Assembly (NCBI GenBank): GCA_947173955.1
Contig: CAMWHE010000005.1
Location: 1 to 64,000 of the forward strand
Length of the DNA: 64,000 nucleotides
Reading direction: 5' to 3'
From: an uncultured Bacteroidales bacterium
Lineage (GTDB): Bacteria; Bacteroidota; Bacteroidia; Bacteroidales; Muribaculaceae
The notes under the pieces were generated by a model. The model was not told the DNA's origin, ran no database searches, and saw nothing but the letters and a program-made list of their open reading frames with translations. The translations under genes were made by a program, and so were the position numbers. Shown in pieces: positions 1 to 9,708 of this stretch; the stretch's first letter is position 1; every line of letters begins with the position of its first letter.

Positions 1-462
1 GTGAGTCGGCATCCTCCGGATGCCCCATACGGCTATACCGACATATTGCTTGCACACGCGCTGCGGGTGCAGAGGGAACCGATAGCTGTTATCGTGGGGT
101 TTCGCCGCTGGCTCAACCGCCACGCTACTCTGCTGCCACGTGCTATCGCAGTGGCTAAGCTCTACTCGCTAAGGGGCAGAGCGGTGCGGGCAATGGCTTA
201 TCAGCTTTATTCGGCGTCCTCGGCCGGACGCCACAGAGTGGGGAAAACACATGACCGGGCACATCTCGCTGCGCTCGATGTACCACGGCTACGGTGAGTC
301 GGCATCCTCCGGATGCCCCATACGGCTATACCGACATATTGCTTGCACCCGCGCTGCGGGTGCAGAGGGAAAGGATGAACGTTTTCGTGGGGTTTCGCCG
401 TTGGCTCAACCGCCACGCTACTCTGCCGCCACGCGCTCTCGCGGTGGCTACGCTCTACTCGC
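1..462. repeat. Two direct copies of a 169-bp hairpin-rich repeat
   Basis: Copy A is at 1-169 and copy B at 294-462, exactly 293 bp apart. They are nearly identical except for a diverged patch at about 79-90 of the unit. Each copy starts with a perfect hairpin (GGCATCC-TCC-GGATGCC, 8-24 in copy A). A second hairpin is perfect in copy B (9-bp stem, 344-352 with 356-364) and has one A/G mismatch in copy A. A third (135-155 and 428-448) keeps its stem although a T-A pair in A becomes C-G in B. The 124-bp spacer has its own hairpin, GGCGTCC-TCGGCC-GGACGCC. Both copies read through in one frame from GTG, but nothing supports translation. Copy A may continue beyond the window edge. The function is unknown; a structured, dispersed intergenic element is the simplest reading. 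Confidence 0.8.
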
Positions 463-495
463 GGGGAGAGGGTAATGGCACAATACGGGGCATAC

Positions 496-536
496 AAAAT
501 CGGCTCTTATGGTCGGGAGCGACACATAAGAGCCGA
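496..536 (-). terminator. Terminator of the nuo/atp operon
   Basis: A perfect 11-bp inverted repeat (500-510 with 526-536) lies 32 bp past the nuoN stop. The 15-nt loop can form a small inner stem (GTCG-GGAG-CGAC). On the minus strand the stem is followed by TTTTG. It probably ends the whole energy-metabolism transcript. Confidence 0.7.
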
Positions 537-567
537 TCGATATAGATAATGTTGAAACGTCCGCCGG

Positions 568-2031
568 TTAGAATATCGCTTCGCTATGCTCGGCGATTGT
601 GAGGATATGGTTGTAGACCACGCTGACGATACCGAGAAGGATCACACCGGCAACGGTGATGATCAGTCCGAGACGCTCTGTGCAGCTTGACTTGAATTCA
701 GGCACCTTGCATTCGCCATCGGTATTGATATACATTGCCTTTACTACGAGGAGATAGTAGTAGAGCGAAATGATAGTGTTGATCAATGCGATCAATACCA
801 GGATATAGATTGCTGTCGAACCCTGATTGATGGCTGATGTGAAGATGAAGAATTTGCTGAAGAAACCTGCAAAGGGAGGAATGCCGGCGAGGGAGAACAT
901 CGCGAGCATCATGCAGAATGCAAGTTTGGGATTGGTCTTGCGCAGTCCGTTGTAGTCGTCCATATCTACAAGGCCGGTCTTATTCTCGATGGCAGAGATG
1001 ACACCGAATGCAGCCAGATTGCTGAAGATGTAGACGAGGATGTAGTAGACGAGAGCTGCCATGCCCATCTCATTGGCGCCCTCGATGCCGAGCATGATAT
1101 AGCCGGCCTGAGAGACTGACGAGAAGGCAAGGAAGCGCTTGAGATTGCGCTGACGGATGGCAAATAGGTTGCCGACAGTGATTGTAAGGATAATCAGAGC
1201 GTAGAGCATCCACTCCCATACTTCGGAATATACACTGCCGAAGCACTGGACGAGAATCACCAGGAACGCGAATGCGGCAGAGCCTTTGGAGATAACCGAG
1301 AGATAAGAGGTCACCGCAGTAGGAGCTCCCTGATAGACATCGGCTGTCCAGAGATGGAACGGAACAAGCGAGAGCTTGAAGCCGACTCCGGCAATCACGA
1401 ATGCAAGCGCAGTCACGAGCATTGCGGTGGATTCTGTTGCTGCCACAGCTTCGGCGACACCCTCGAAATAGAGTGTGCCTGCAAGACCGTAGACGAATGA
1501 CAGACCCATAAGGAATATGGCCGAGGAGAATACGGCTGTCAGGATATACTTGATAGCAGCTTCATGGCTTTCGTAGCGGTATTTGTCGAAAGCGACCATA
1601 GCGGCCAGCGGGAGCGATGCGAGTTCGAGACCGATGACGAACACAAGGAAATGGCGTGCAGAAATCATCAGGAACATACCGAAGAGAGTCGACATCAGCA
1701 GTTCATAGTATTCGCCGCGGCGCACCTGCTGTTTTTCACTATTGATCCATGTCACGGACTGAATCAGCACGATCAGAGCGCCCACATTGAGGACATTCTT
1801 GATCATAGCCACGATAGGCGATGTGGCATACATTCCGGCAAATGCCTCAACTTCTTCGCCGGGGCACATGAAGAAGCAAGCTACTGTATAGATCGCGAAA
1901 AGGATGCAAGCGAATGCCGACATATTGTTTTGGCATTTCTTGGGCATAAAGGTGTCATAAAGGAACACCAGCAGGAAGGCAGCCAGGAGCAATATCTCCT
2001 GCTTCATAATTAAAAACTGAGAGTAATCCAT
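568..2031 (-). CDS. nuoN: NADH-quinone oxidoreductase subunit N
   Basis: This is a membrane-arm subunit of respiratory complex I and one of three antiporter-like proton-pumping subunits. The 487-residue protein is hydrophobic throughout with about 14 predicted membrane helices, the usual NuoN size. The central Proton_antipo_M-type core includes WTADVYQGAPTAV at about residues 230-242. It is the last gene of the operon: nuoM ends 13 bp upstream and a hairpin terminator follows. The initiator is an ATG at 2031. NuoL and NuoM are separately present just upstream, which supports the N assignment. Confidence 0.95.
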   Translation of the reverse strand: MDYSQFLIMKQEILLLAAFLLVFLYDTFMPKKCQNNMSAFACILFAIYTVACFFMCPGEEVEAFAGMYATSPIVAMIKNVLNVGALIVLIQSVTWINSEKQQVRRGEYYELLMSTLFGMFLMISARHFLVFVIGLELASLPLAAMVAFDKYRYESHEAAIKYILTAVFSSAIFLMGLSFVYGLAGTLYFEGVAEAVAATESTAMLVTALAFVIAGVGFKLSLVPFHLWTADVYQGAPTAVTSYLSVISKGSAAFAFLVILVQCFGSVYSEVWEWMLYALIILTITVGNLFAIRQRNLKRFLAFSSVSQAGYIMLGIEGANEMGMAALVYYILVYIFSNLAAFGVISAIENKTGLVDMDDYNGLRKTNPKLAFCMMLAMFSLAGIPPFAGFFSKFFIFTSAINQGSTAIYILVLIALINTIISLYYYLLVVKAMYINTDGECKVPEFKSSCTERLGLIITVAGVILLGIVSVVYNHILTIAEHSEAIF

Positions 2032-2044
2032 GTGTTGTTTTTAT

Positions 2045-3583
2045 TTAGAAGTTAGAGATAATAGCATGGAATGTTTCGGGGCTGAAAGTGTCGCGAAGCA
2101 GATGCTCGAAGAAGTTGGGGAAGCAACCGATAGCCGCAACGCAGATGATGAGCGAGGCAGTGGCGATACGCTCCCACCATGTCGCGTCGGTAAGCTCGAG
2201 GTGGTGCTTGTCCTGAACGGGGCCGAAGAGAAGCTTGCCGACAACACGGAGGATATAGACCGCCGTGATGACTATCGAGCAGCAGGCGATGATGGTGAAG
2301 ACGAGTCGGAGCGAACCGGCGCCGTGGATGAAGTCGAGCATACCCTGCTGGAATGAACCTACGAAGATGGTCATCTCGGCCACGAAGCCCGAAAGGCCGG
2401 GGAGACCGAGCGAGGCCATACCGGCGATCACATAGCAGACAGCGAGGTAAGGCATGATCTTCATAAGGCCGCCCATCTGGCGGATGTCACGTGTGTGGGT
2501 GCGTCCGTAGATCATACCGATCAGAGCGAAGAAGAGGGCTGTCATAAGACCATGGGAGAGCATCTGCATCACAGCACCTGTCATGGCGGTGGTGTTGAGC
2601 ATCAGAAGGGCAAAGAGTACGAGACCGCAGTGCGACACTGAAGAGTAAGCGTTGATGTATTTGAGGTCGGTCTGAACGCAGGCTGAGAAAGCGCCGTAGA
2701 CTACCGAGATACCTGTGAGGATCAGGAAGATCCATGCAAGCTCCTGAGCGGCCTGGGGCATCAGGTACATTGCCACACGGAAGCAACCGTAGCCTCCGAG
2801 TTTCATCAGGACGCCGGCATGAAGCATCGACACGGCTGTCGGGGCTGAAGCGTGACCATCGGGACTCCATGTGTGGAAGGGGAACATGGCGCCGAGGACA
2901 CCGAAGCCGACGAATGTCATCGGGAAGAGGAATGTCTGCCATCCATGAGAGATGCTGCCGTTGCGGGCGATCTCGAGGAGGTTCCATGTCAGGGGCTGAC
3001 CTTCGGGAGCGGAGTGATAGTAGATACCGATAAGGCCGAGCATCAGGAATGCCGAGCCGCCCATCAGCATCAGGGTAAGCTTCATGGCCGAATAGTTCTT
3101 GTTGCCGGAGCCCCATACGCCGATAAGCAGGTACATCGGGATAAGAGCGACCTCATAGAACATAAACATCGTGAAGAGGTCGAGCGAGATGAAGAATCCG
3201 AACACACCGACGGAGAGAAGGATGAGCCATAGGAAAAAGGCCTTGGGCTGCTCGATAGTCCATGAGGCGAATGAGCCGGCGAAGACAATGATCGATGACA
3301 ACAGGATCATTGCCACTGAGACGCCATCGACACCGACAGTAAGATTAATATGGAAATTACCTGCGGCAAACCAGCTCCAGCTACCGTAGAAGAGCATTTC
3401 GTCGTCTACGCCTGCATGACGCAGGTGGAGGAAGTCGACAAGCAGATAGACACTCATTGCAATGAGAATCACAGAACCTGTCACAGCTACTGCACGTATC
3501 TGCTTGATGTCGCGGCTGAGCGCAACCCCGGCAAACATGACCAGAAGCACCAGGACAAAGTAGATTAGTATGTTGCTAAACAT
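2045..3583 (-). CDS. nuoM: NADH-quinone oxidoreductase subunit M
   Basis: An antiporter-like subunit in the distal membrane arm of complex I, which moves ions across the inner membrane as quinone is reduced. The protein has 512 residues and about 14 membrane helices. The conserved transmembrane glutamate lies in MFYEVALIPM (Glu144, the same position as in E. coli NuoM), and HTWSPDGHASAPTAVSM marks the antiporter core. It is 47 bp downstream of nuoL and 13 bp upstream of nuoN on the same strand. No start ambiguity was seen. Confidence 0.96.
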   Translation of the reverse strand: MFSNILIYFVLVLLVMFAGVALSRDIKQIRAVAVTGSVILIAMSVYLLVDFLHLRHAGVDDEMLFYGSWSWFAAGNFHINLTVGVDGVSVAMILLSSIIVFAGSFASWTIEQPKAFFLWLILLSVGVFGFFISLDLFTMFMFYEVALIPMYLLIGVWGSGNKNYSAMKLTLMLMGGSAFLMLGLIGIYYHSAPEGQPLTWNLLEIARNGSISHGWQTFLFPMTFVGFGVLGAMFPFHTWSPDGHASAPTAVSMLHAGVLMKLGGYGCFRVAMYLMPQAAQELAWIFLILTGISVVYGAFSACVQTDLKYINAYSSVSHCGLVLFALLMLNTTAMTGAVMQMLSHGLMTALFFALIGMIYGRTHTRDIRQMGGLMKIMPYLAVCYVIAGMASLGLPGLSGFVAEMTIFVGSFQQGMLDFIHGAGSLRLVFTIIACCSIVITAVYILRVVGKLLFGPVQDKHHLELTDATWWERIATASLIICVAAIGCFPNFFEHLLRDTFSPETFHAIISNF

Positions 3584-3630
3584 GATACTATATATCTAAT
3601 TGGTTTATTATCGATTTTATTCTGTCCCGA

Positions 3631-5667
3631 TCAAAGAATTACTATCATCGAGATGGCTGCCAAAAGGATTGCACCGACAAGGTAGATCCAGACATACATG
3701 TGGACATTGCCTGACTGGAGACCACGGATGGCATAAGAAGCCTTATTGGTTATAGAGGCGAACGCATCCATTGTGCCGTCGATTATGTGACGGTCAAACC
3801 ACGCGATGGGTTTACAGATACAGCCGAATATAATCTTATGTGTGATAAACTGGTAGAGTTCGTCCCAGTAGAAGCGGTGGTGACACCAGTCCCAGAGGTT
3901 GGGAAGCGCATTGCGCATCTTTTCGGGAAGAGGATTCTCCTTTTTATACATCTTCATCGCAACGAGGATGCCGCAGACTGCTACTACAAGAGAGATGGCT
4001 GCCACATTCCAGTTGAGGTTGGCGAGGTTGGAGCCTGCGATTTCGTGACCGTTCCATGTGACAAGTTTGCCGAAGGGCACGAAGCCGGCCACGCAGGAAA
4101 TCACTGCGAGGATGATGAGCGGGAGAGTCATTGTCCAGGGCTGATCGTGGGGAGCATGATGTCCTTCGGGAGTCTTATGCTCTTTCCACCAGAAGATGAG
4201 GAAGTAGAGACGGAACATATAGAAAGCTGTCAGACCGGCTACGAGTGTCATCCAGATCGCCCATACGGCTGAATGTCCGAAGCAAGCTGTCAGGATCTCA
4301 TCCTTTGAGAAGAATCCGGCAAAGGGAATGATACCGGCGATGGCGAGACAGCCTACAAGGAATGTGATGTGAGTGACAGGCATATACTTGCGCAGACCAT
4401 GCATCGCGGTGTAGTCGTTTGACCCGATTGCGTGGATCAGAGCACCGGCTCCAAGGAAGAGGAGAGCCTTGAACATCGCGTGGGTGAACAGATGGAACAT
4501 CGACGCCATGTAGCCGAGACCTTCGTGGACTTCATGGCCGAGCGCAGTCTCATGGCCGAGACGGGTAACACCGAGTGATACCATCATGAAGGCGATCTGC
4601 GAGATTGTAGAGAAGGCAAGCACGCGCTTGATGTCAATCTGAGCGCAGGCTACCATCGCAGCGTAGAGCGCTGTCACGGCACCGACAACTGTAACGATAT
4701 CAAGAGCGGCTTCGTTGAGTACATACAGGGGGAAGAGACGTGCAACGAGGAACACACCGGCCACGACCATCGTAGCGGCATGGATGAGCGCCGACACGGG
4801 GGTCGGGCCCTCCATAGCATCGGGGAGCCAGATATGCAGCGGCATCATGGCCGACTTACCCATGCCGCCCATGAAGATGAGGACAAGAGCCCAGGTCAGC
4901 ACTGAAGCGCCCATGAAGGTGCTTGCCGCAGAGTTTGCGAATATGTTTTTGATACCTTCGGCAGTTCCAAGGTTGATCTGATAGGTATCAGCAACGCCTT
5001 CAACGGGTACAGAGGTCATCTCAGTGAACGAGAAGAATCCGGTATTGAACGACAGGAGAAGGATACCCACAAGGAAACCGAGGTCGGCGAAACGGGTGAC
5101 GATAAATGCTTTCTTTGAAGCTGCCACTGCCGAAGGCTTTGTGTAGTAGAAGCCGATGAGCAGATAGGACGAAGCGCCCACAAGCTCCCAGAAGATGTAC
5201 ATCTGGAAGATATTGGTAGCCACAACGAGTCCGAGCATCGAGAAGCTGAAGAGCGACAGGAAAGCGTAGAAGCGCTGGAAGCCTGTCTCCCACACACCGT
5301 GATGGTCGCGCATATAGCCGTTGCTATACAGATGAACCATGAATGAGATTGTAGTGATGACTACAAGCATCATAGCCGAGATCGGGTCAAGCAGGAAACC
5401 GATGTTGATGGTCAGCTTGTCATAGAAGTTAAGCCATTCCTGATTGAAGACGACGTGCTGAAGGCGGTCGCCGGTGGCGGAGATAAATTCCGGAGCTCCG
5501 GAGAAGAAGTAAGTGAAAGCTACGGTATAGGCGAGAATCATCGTGACACCCATACCGGCAGTACCGAGTATACCGGCCCATTTATGGGGCAGGTACTTGC
5601 CTGCGAGTCCCAGGAAGAGGAACATCAACAGGGGTATTGCTAAAATTAGGATTGCTGAAGTTTCCAT
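3631..5667 (-). CDS. nuoL: NADH-quinone oxidoreductase subunit L
   Basis: The largest antiporter-like subunit of complex I, at the distal end of the membrane arm. At 678 residues it has the extended C-terminal part typical of NuoL (lateral helix and last membrane anchor). The key glutamate is Glu161 in IFWELVGASSYLL, and HIWLPDAMEGPTPVSALIH forms the conserved core. It lies 11 bp after nuoK, consistent with translation from one polycistronic message. It is full length with no sign of frameshift. Confidence 0.96.
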   Translation of the reverse strand: METSAILILAIPLLMFLFLGLAGKYLPHKWAGILGTAGMGVTMILAYTVAFTYFFSGAPEFISATGDRLQHVVFNQEWLNFYDKLTINIGFLLDPISAMMLVVITTISFMVHLYSNGYMRDHHGVWETGFQRFYAFLSLFSFSMLGLVVATNIFQMYIFWELVGASSYLLIGFYYTKPSAVAASKKAFIVTRFADLGFLVGILLLSFNTGFFSFTEMTSVPVEGVADTYQINLGTAEGIKNIFANSAASTFMGASVLTWALVLIFMGGMGKSAMMPLHIWLPDAMEGPTPVSALIHAATMVVAGVFLVARLFPLYVLNEAALDIVTVVGAVTALYAAMVACAQIDIKRVLAFSTISQIAFMMVSLGVTRLGHETALGHEVHEGLGYMASMFHLFTHAMFKALLFLGAGALIHAIGSNDYTAMHGLRKYMPVTHITFLVGCLAIAGIIPFAGFFSKDEILTACFGHSAVWAIWMTLVAGLTAFYMFRLYFLIFWWKEHKTPEGHHAPHDQPWTMTLPLIILAVISCVAGFVPFGKLVTWNGHEIAGSNLANLNWNVAAISLVVAVCGILVAMKMYKKENPLPEKMRNALPNLWDWCHHRFYWDELYQFITHKIIFGCICKPIAWFDRHIIDGTMDAFASITNKASYAIRGLQSGNVHMYVWIYLVGAILLAAISMIVIL

Positions 5668-5678
5668 ATCGTGGGAGG

Positions 5679-5990
5679 TTAGAATTTCAGTTTGTTAATA
5701 TCACGCACATCGATATCGTTGTTTGCGCGATAGACATTGACTACGATGGCGATAGCGAGAGCTGTCTCGGCTGCGGCTATTGCGATAGCAAACAGAGTGA
5801 AGAACATACCCTCAAGCTGACCCGGATAAAGGAAGCGGTTGAACACCACGAAATTCATGTCGACGCCATTGAGCATCAGCTCCAGAGAGATCAGCATGGC
5901 GATCATGTTGCGACGTGTGATGAATCCATACACACCGCAGGCAAACATGAACATAGCGGGAATAAGGTAATATAATGCGTTGATTTCCAT
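5679..5990 (-). CDS. nuoK: NADH-quinone oxidoreductase subunit K
   Basis: A small membrane subunit of complex I that helps form the proton path linking the quinone site to the antiporter subunits. The 103-residue protein has three membrane helices. Both conserved membrane glutamates are present: Glu37 in SLELMLNGV and Glu75 in AAETALA. It sits 6 bp downstream of nuoJ and 11 bp upstream of nuoL, the usual J-K-L order. Length and motifs leave little doubt. Confidence 0.96.
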   Translation of the reverse strand: MEINALYYLIPAMFMFACGVYGFITRRNMIAMLISLELMLNGVDMNFVVFNRFLYPGQLEGMFFTLFAIAIAAAETALAIAIVVNVYRANNDIDVRDINKLKF

Positions 5991-5996
5991 AATCGA

Positions 5997-6512
5997 TTAT
6001 CGTTTACGTGCGACAACAATGCCACCGATTATACATGCGAGTAACAGGACACTGATAGCTTCGAACGGGAGAAGATATCCATCAAAACCGGAGCTGAGCA
6101 TTTTAGAGCCGATTGTGTGCATATCGGGATTACCTCCCGCAGGGATGCTGTGCGACAGGTCGCTGCAACGGCTAAGAAGAGAGAATGCTCCGAGACCGAA
6201 TGTAGCGAGACCGGCGATGAGGCCGAGAACGCGGCTGCGTGATTTCAGTCGCTCGCTATTGTCGCCCGGATGGGTTGTAAGCAGGATGGCGAATACGACC
6301 AGAACGACAATACCACCGGCATAAACGGCGATCTGCACGCCACCGAGGAATTCATAGTCGAGCTGGAAGTAGACAGCGGCCGTTGCAAACAGAGCAAACA
6401 GCAGGTAAGTTGCGGCACGCAGTATCTTGCGAGATGTGACGGCGAGCACCGAGCAGGCGATGATCACCAGGACAATTACCGCGTAAGCGATTTTGCTTCC
6501 TAAAGTTTCCAT
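5997..6512 (-). CDS. nuoJ: NADH-quinone oxidoreductase subunit J
   Basis: Membrane subunit of complex I, next to NuoK and NuoA in the membrane arm. The protein has 171 residues and five predicted membrane helices. The conserved third-helix segment is QLDYEFLGGVQIAVYAGGI (about residues 50-68), with the tyrosine and glycines characteristic of NuoJ. It is 15 bp downstream of nuoI and 6 bp upstream of nuoK. The C-terminal half is short and ends in basic residues. Confidence 0.95.
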   Translation of the reverse strand: METLGSKIAYAVIVLVIIACSVLAVTSRKILRAATYLLFALFATAAVYFQLDYEFLGGVQIAVYAGGIVVLVVFAILLTTHPGDNSERLKSRSRVLGLIAGLATFGLGAFSLLSRCSDLSHSIPAGGNPDMHTIGSKMLSSGFDGYLLPFEAISVLLLACIIGGIVVARKR

Positions 6513-6527
6513 TATTATGTTGGCTTA

Positions 6528-7136
6528 TTAATTATCAGATGACGGGTTTGCGGCGGGAGCTGAGTCCTGGGCCTTTGCAGCAGCGGCAGCTTTGGCAGCG
6601 GCAGCAGCCTTTGCAGCGGCGATCTTGGCTTCGCGCTCGGCGAGAATCTTGGCCTTTTCTTCTTCAGTAGGCTCCGGTTCGGGCTTTTCGGGAAGATAAT
6701 TAAGCTGCTTCACGAGTTTTGAACGGGTAAACACGGCCTGCTCGAAGTCGTTGGAGAAAGTAAGAGCCTGCGTGGGACATGTGGTCACACAGAGCTGGCA
6801 GAATGTACAGCTGCCGAGGTCGTAGACGTAGCGGTCGAGTTTCTTCTTTTTCTTACCATCCCATGTATCCACCATTTTGGTGATAACATTGATCGTTCCG
6901 TTGGGGCAATTGCGTTCGCATGTACCGCAAGCGATACATTTATGATTGCCTTCGGAGTCGTAGATGAGCTCCAGACATGCACGGAAACGCTCCGGATAAC
7001 GGAACGTCTCGCGGTTTTCAGGATAACGCTCGGTAATCTTAGGGGTGACAAACTCCTTACCGGTCACTTGCATACCCTTGACAAGGCTTGAGATGCCGTG
7101 ACCCAATGAAGAGAAATAATCTTTTACACTTCCCAT
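6528..7136 (-). CDS. nuoI: NADH-quinone oxidoreductase subunit I (2x[4Fe-4S])
   Basis: Peripheral-arm subunit that carries two [4Fe-4S] clusters passing electrons towards NuoB and quinone. Two ferredoxin motifs are visible: Cys67-Cys70-Cys73-Cys77 and Cys110-Cys113-Cys116-Cys120. After about residue 150 the protein has an unusual tail rich in Ala, Lys and Glu, ending in a Pro/Ser-rich stretch, which probably forms a charged helix. It is the first nuo gene after the ATP synthase block: atpG ends 50 bp upstream, so nuoI resumes the interrupted nuo order. With no NuoEFG seen here, this subunit is a candidate docking point for the electron donor (inference). Confidence 0.96.
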   Translation of the reverse strand: MGSVKDYFSSLGHGISSLVKGMQVTGKEFVTPKITERYPENRETFRYPERFRACLELIYDSEGNHKCIACGTCERNCPNGTINVITKMVDTWDGKKKKKLDRYVYDLGSCTFCQLCVTTCPTQALTFSNDFEQAVFTRSKLVKQLNYLPEKPEPEPTEEEKAKILAEREAKIAAAKAAAAAKAAAAAKAQDSAPAANPSSDN

Positions 7137-7186
7137 AGTGATGTCGTTATGTATATCTTAGTTTTTATTATTATTTGCTATCTGTG

Positions 7187-8074
7187 TTATCTGACCTGAC
7201 CGCCTACGATATCAAGCAGCTCATTGGTAATCGACTGCTGACGCAACTTATTGTATTCCAGCCGCAGCTGCTCGAGGAGCTTGCGGGCATTGTCGTTAGC
7301 ACTCTGCATGGCCATGACGCGCGCAGCCTGCTCGGAGGCGACATTCTGTGTGAAGATATCCTGCATGACAGCCTGCTGGAACAGCGGGAGTGCCGTGCGG
7401 AAGATGCTCTCTACCGAAGGCTCGAATATATAGGGCTTGACTTTCGACGCACCATTTTCTGCGGCTGACGACAGCGAAGCAGCCTCAATAGGCAGGAGCT
7501 GTACAGAGGCTATGCGCTGGCGGCTGACAGAGAGGAACTGCGTCGACACTGCCTCGATTTTATCATACACTCCGGAGAGGAATTCCTGCTGCAGGCGCTC
7601 GGTGAATGCCTTGACGGCTGCTTCATCGCTCTTGGAATCCACATTATAATCTGTGGCTACAGCAATACCTTCGGGGACAAGTTTCTGTACCGGCTTGGCG
7701 ATCTTCGAACCGACAGGAATAACAGTAATACGGACTGACGGGCCGTACTGCTCACGAACCTCGGCGACACGGCTGACAACCTGCTTATACAGATTCATGT
7801 TGTAGCCGCCGCAAAGGCCGTTGTCGGAACCCCAGACCACGATAGCCACACTTCCAATTTCCCTAACGGTCATCAAGGGCGACTCTACAGCTGTATCAGC
7901 GCTGAGCAGATTGGCTATAATGGTTTCTATCTGGCTTCGATAAGGGCGGAGCTGCTTTATTGAGAGCTCGGCCTTATGCATTTTAGCCGAAGAAATCATC
8001 TTCATGGCGCCGGTGATCTTCTCGGTGGAAGCTACCGACCCTATTCTTGCTTTAAGCTCGCGTAGTGTTGCCAT
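7187..8074 (-). CDS. atpG: ATP synthase F1 subunit gamma
   Basis: Central rotor shaft of F1, which couples Fo ring rotation to catalysis. The 295-residue protein starts with the conserved helix (ATLRELKARIGSVASTEKI, with MKMISSAK after it). It ends with the paired C-terminal helix, including NKLRQQSITNELLDIVGG. It is the last gene of the atp block, 59 bp after atpA. The next gene is nuoI, 50 bp away, with no terminator visible between them, which supports read-through from atp into nuo. Confidence 0.96.
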   Translation of the reverse strand: MATLRELKARIGSVASTEKITGAMKMISSAKMHKAELSIKQLRPYRSQIETIIANLLSADTAVESPLMTVREIGSVAIVVWGSDNGLCGGYNMNLYKQVVSRVAEVREQYGPSVRITVIPVGSKIAKPVQKLVPEGIAVATDYNVDSKSDEAAVKAFTERLQQEFLSGVYDKIEAVSTQFLSVSRQRIASVQLLPIEAASLSSAAENGASKVKPYIFEPSVESIFRTALPLFQQAVMQDIFTQNVASEQAARVMAMQSANDNARKLLEQLRLEYNKLRQQSITNELLDIVGGQVR

Positions 8075-8133
8075 TGGTTAATGATTGGTTGGTGTAGATA
8101 TCGGATGGGATATGTAGTTGGTGATTAATCGGA

Positions 8134-9705
8134 TTAATATCGGCCGGCGATCTCGTTGGCGGCCTCGGTCAGCTTCGATGTGACGTCATCGTCCATGACA
8201 CCGCTCTTGATCTTGTCAAGCACGCTGTCCTGATACTTGGCGCGGAGAAGCTGAAGGAATGACTGCTGGAATTCGGCTACTTTGTCAAGAGGCACGTTTT
8301 CGAGGAGACCGTTGACACCGCTGTAGATAATTGCGACTTCCTCTTCGACGGGAACGGGCTTGTACTGAGGCTGAATGAGCAGGCGCTCGTTCTTACGGCC
8401 GCGGTCGATGACGCGGGCAGTCACAGCATCGATATCGCCGCCGAATTTAGTGAACGACTCGAGCTCGCGGAACTGTGCCTGGTCGATCTTAAGTGTACCG
8501 GCCACTTTCTTCATAGGCTTGATCTGGGCGTTACCGCCTACGCGGGACACAGAGATACCTACATTGATGGCAGGACGGATACCGCGGTTGAAGAGTGAGC
8601 TTTCGAGGTAGATCTGACCGTCGGTGATAGAAATCACGTTGGTCGGGATATAAGCTGAAACGTCGCCGGCCTGGGTCTCGATGATGGGGAGCGCCGTAAG
8701 CGAACCGCCACCCTTGACGATGGGCTTGAGTACCTCGGGGAGGTCATTCATCATCGAAGCGACCTGCTGATTGTCGATAATCTTAGCGGCGCGCTCGAGC
8801 AGGCGGGAATGCAGGTAGAAAATATCGCCGGGATATGCCTCACGACCGGAGGGGCGCTTGAGGATAAGCGAAATCTCACGATAAGCGACAGCCTGCTTCG
8901 AGAGGTCATCGTATACGATAAGGGCATCGCGGCCAGTATCGCGGATATATTCGCCGATAGCTACACCGGCAAAAGGAGAATAGTAGCGCATTGAAGCGGA
9001 GTCTGCCGCAGTCGCAGCTACGACTACCGTATAGTCGAGCGCTCCATGCTGGCGGAGAGTCTCGACGATGGCGGCCACTGAAGATGCCTTCTGGCCGATC
9101 GCCACATAAATACAGTAGACAGGCTTACCGGCTTCGTAGTTAGCACGCTGATTGATGATGGTATCGATAGCAATCGCTGTCTTACCGATCTGACGGTCGC
9201 CGATAATGAGCTCACGCTGACCGCGTCCTATGGGCACCATTGAGTCAACGGCTTTGATACCGGTCTCAAGAGGCTGCTTAACCGGCTGACGGAAGATAAC
9301 GCCGGGAGCCTTACGCTCAAGGGGCATGCGGAGAAGTTCGCCTTCAATGGGTCCGCGGCCGTCGATAGGCTCGCCGAGCACATTGATGACGCGGCCGAAG
9401 AGGCCGTCACCGACAGGGATAGAGGCAATCTGTCCGGTGCGACGGACGCTCATGTTTTCTGTCACAGAATTGACTTTGTTGAGCAGAATGACACCGACGT
9501 TGCTTTCCTCGAGGTTGAGGGCCACGCCCTTTACGCCATTCTCAAACTCCACGAGTTCGTTGGCACATACATTGTCCAGGCCATAGACATGGGCAACACC
9601 GTCGCCTACATTGAGGACCGTACCGGTTTCGTCAAAGGTGACTTTTGAGTTAACGTTCTCGAGTTGCTGTTTGAGAACTTCTGAGATCTCGCTGGGGTTA
9701 ATCAT
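8134..9705 (-). CDS. atpA: ATP synthase F1 subunit alpha
   Basis: Non-catalytic nucleotide-binding subunit of F1 that supplies the arginine finger to the catalytic sites. The Walker A motif is GDRQIGKT at residues 169-176; the family norm is GDRQTGKT, so Ile replaces Thr at one variable position. The arginine-finger segment [12 protein letters not shown] lies about three quarters along. The 523-residue length is normal. It starts 3 bp after the atpH stop and is followed by atpG. The ATG start is supported by the standard N-terminal [14 protein letters not shown]. Confidence 0.97.
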   Translation of the reverse strand: MINPSEISEVLKQQLENVNSKVTFDETGTVLNVGDGVAHVYGLDNVCANELVEFENGVKGVALNLEESNVGVILLNKVNSVTENMSVRRTGQIASIPVGDGLFGRVINVLGEPIDGRGPIEGELLRMPLERKAPGVIFRQPVKQPLETGIKAVDSMVPIGRGQRELIIGDRQIGKTAIAIDTIINQRANYEAGKPVYCIYVAIGQKASSVAAIVETLRQHGALDYTVVVAATAADSASMRYYSPFAGVAIGEYIRDTGRDALIVYDDLSKQAVAYREISLILKRPSGREAYPGDIFYLHSRLLERAAKIIDNQQVASMMNDLPEVLKPIVKGGGSLTALPIIETQAGDVSAYIPTNVISITDGQIYLESSLFNRGIRPAINVGISVSRVGGNAQIKPMKKVAGTLKIDQAQFRELESFTKFGGDIDAVTARVIDRGRKNERLLIQPQYKPVPVEEEVAIIYSGVNGLLENVPLDKVAEFQQSFLQLLRAKYQDSVLDKIKSGVMDDDVTSKLTEAANEIAGRY

Positions 9706-9708
9706 TGG

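Noticed and set aside
207..497. Open frame on the minus strand through the repeats
   Set aside because: It overlaps the repeat and terminator and has no family look.
1..545. Open frames of 98 and 83 codons (1-297, 294-545) with similar translations
   Set aside because: They simply follow the repeat unit from GTG, overlap hairpins, and show no domain; repeat identity explains the similar translations.
2030..2356. Antisense open frames inside nuo and atp genes (several)
   Set aside because: They are shadows of GC-biased codons in long real genes and show no promoter or domain.
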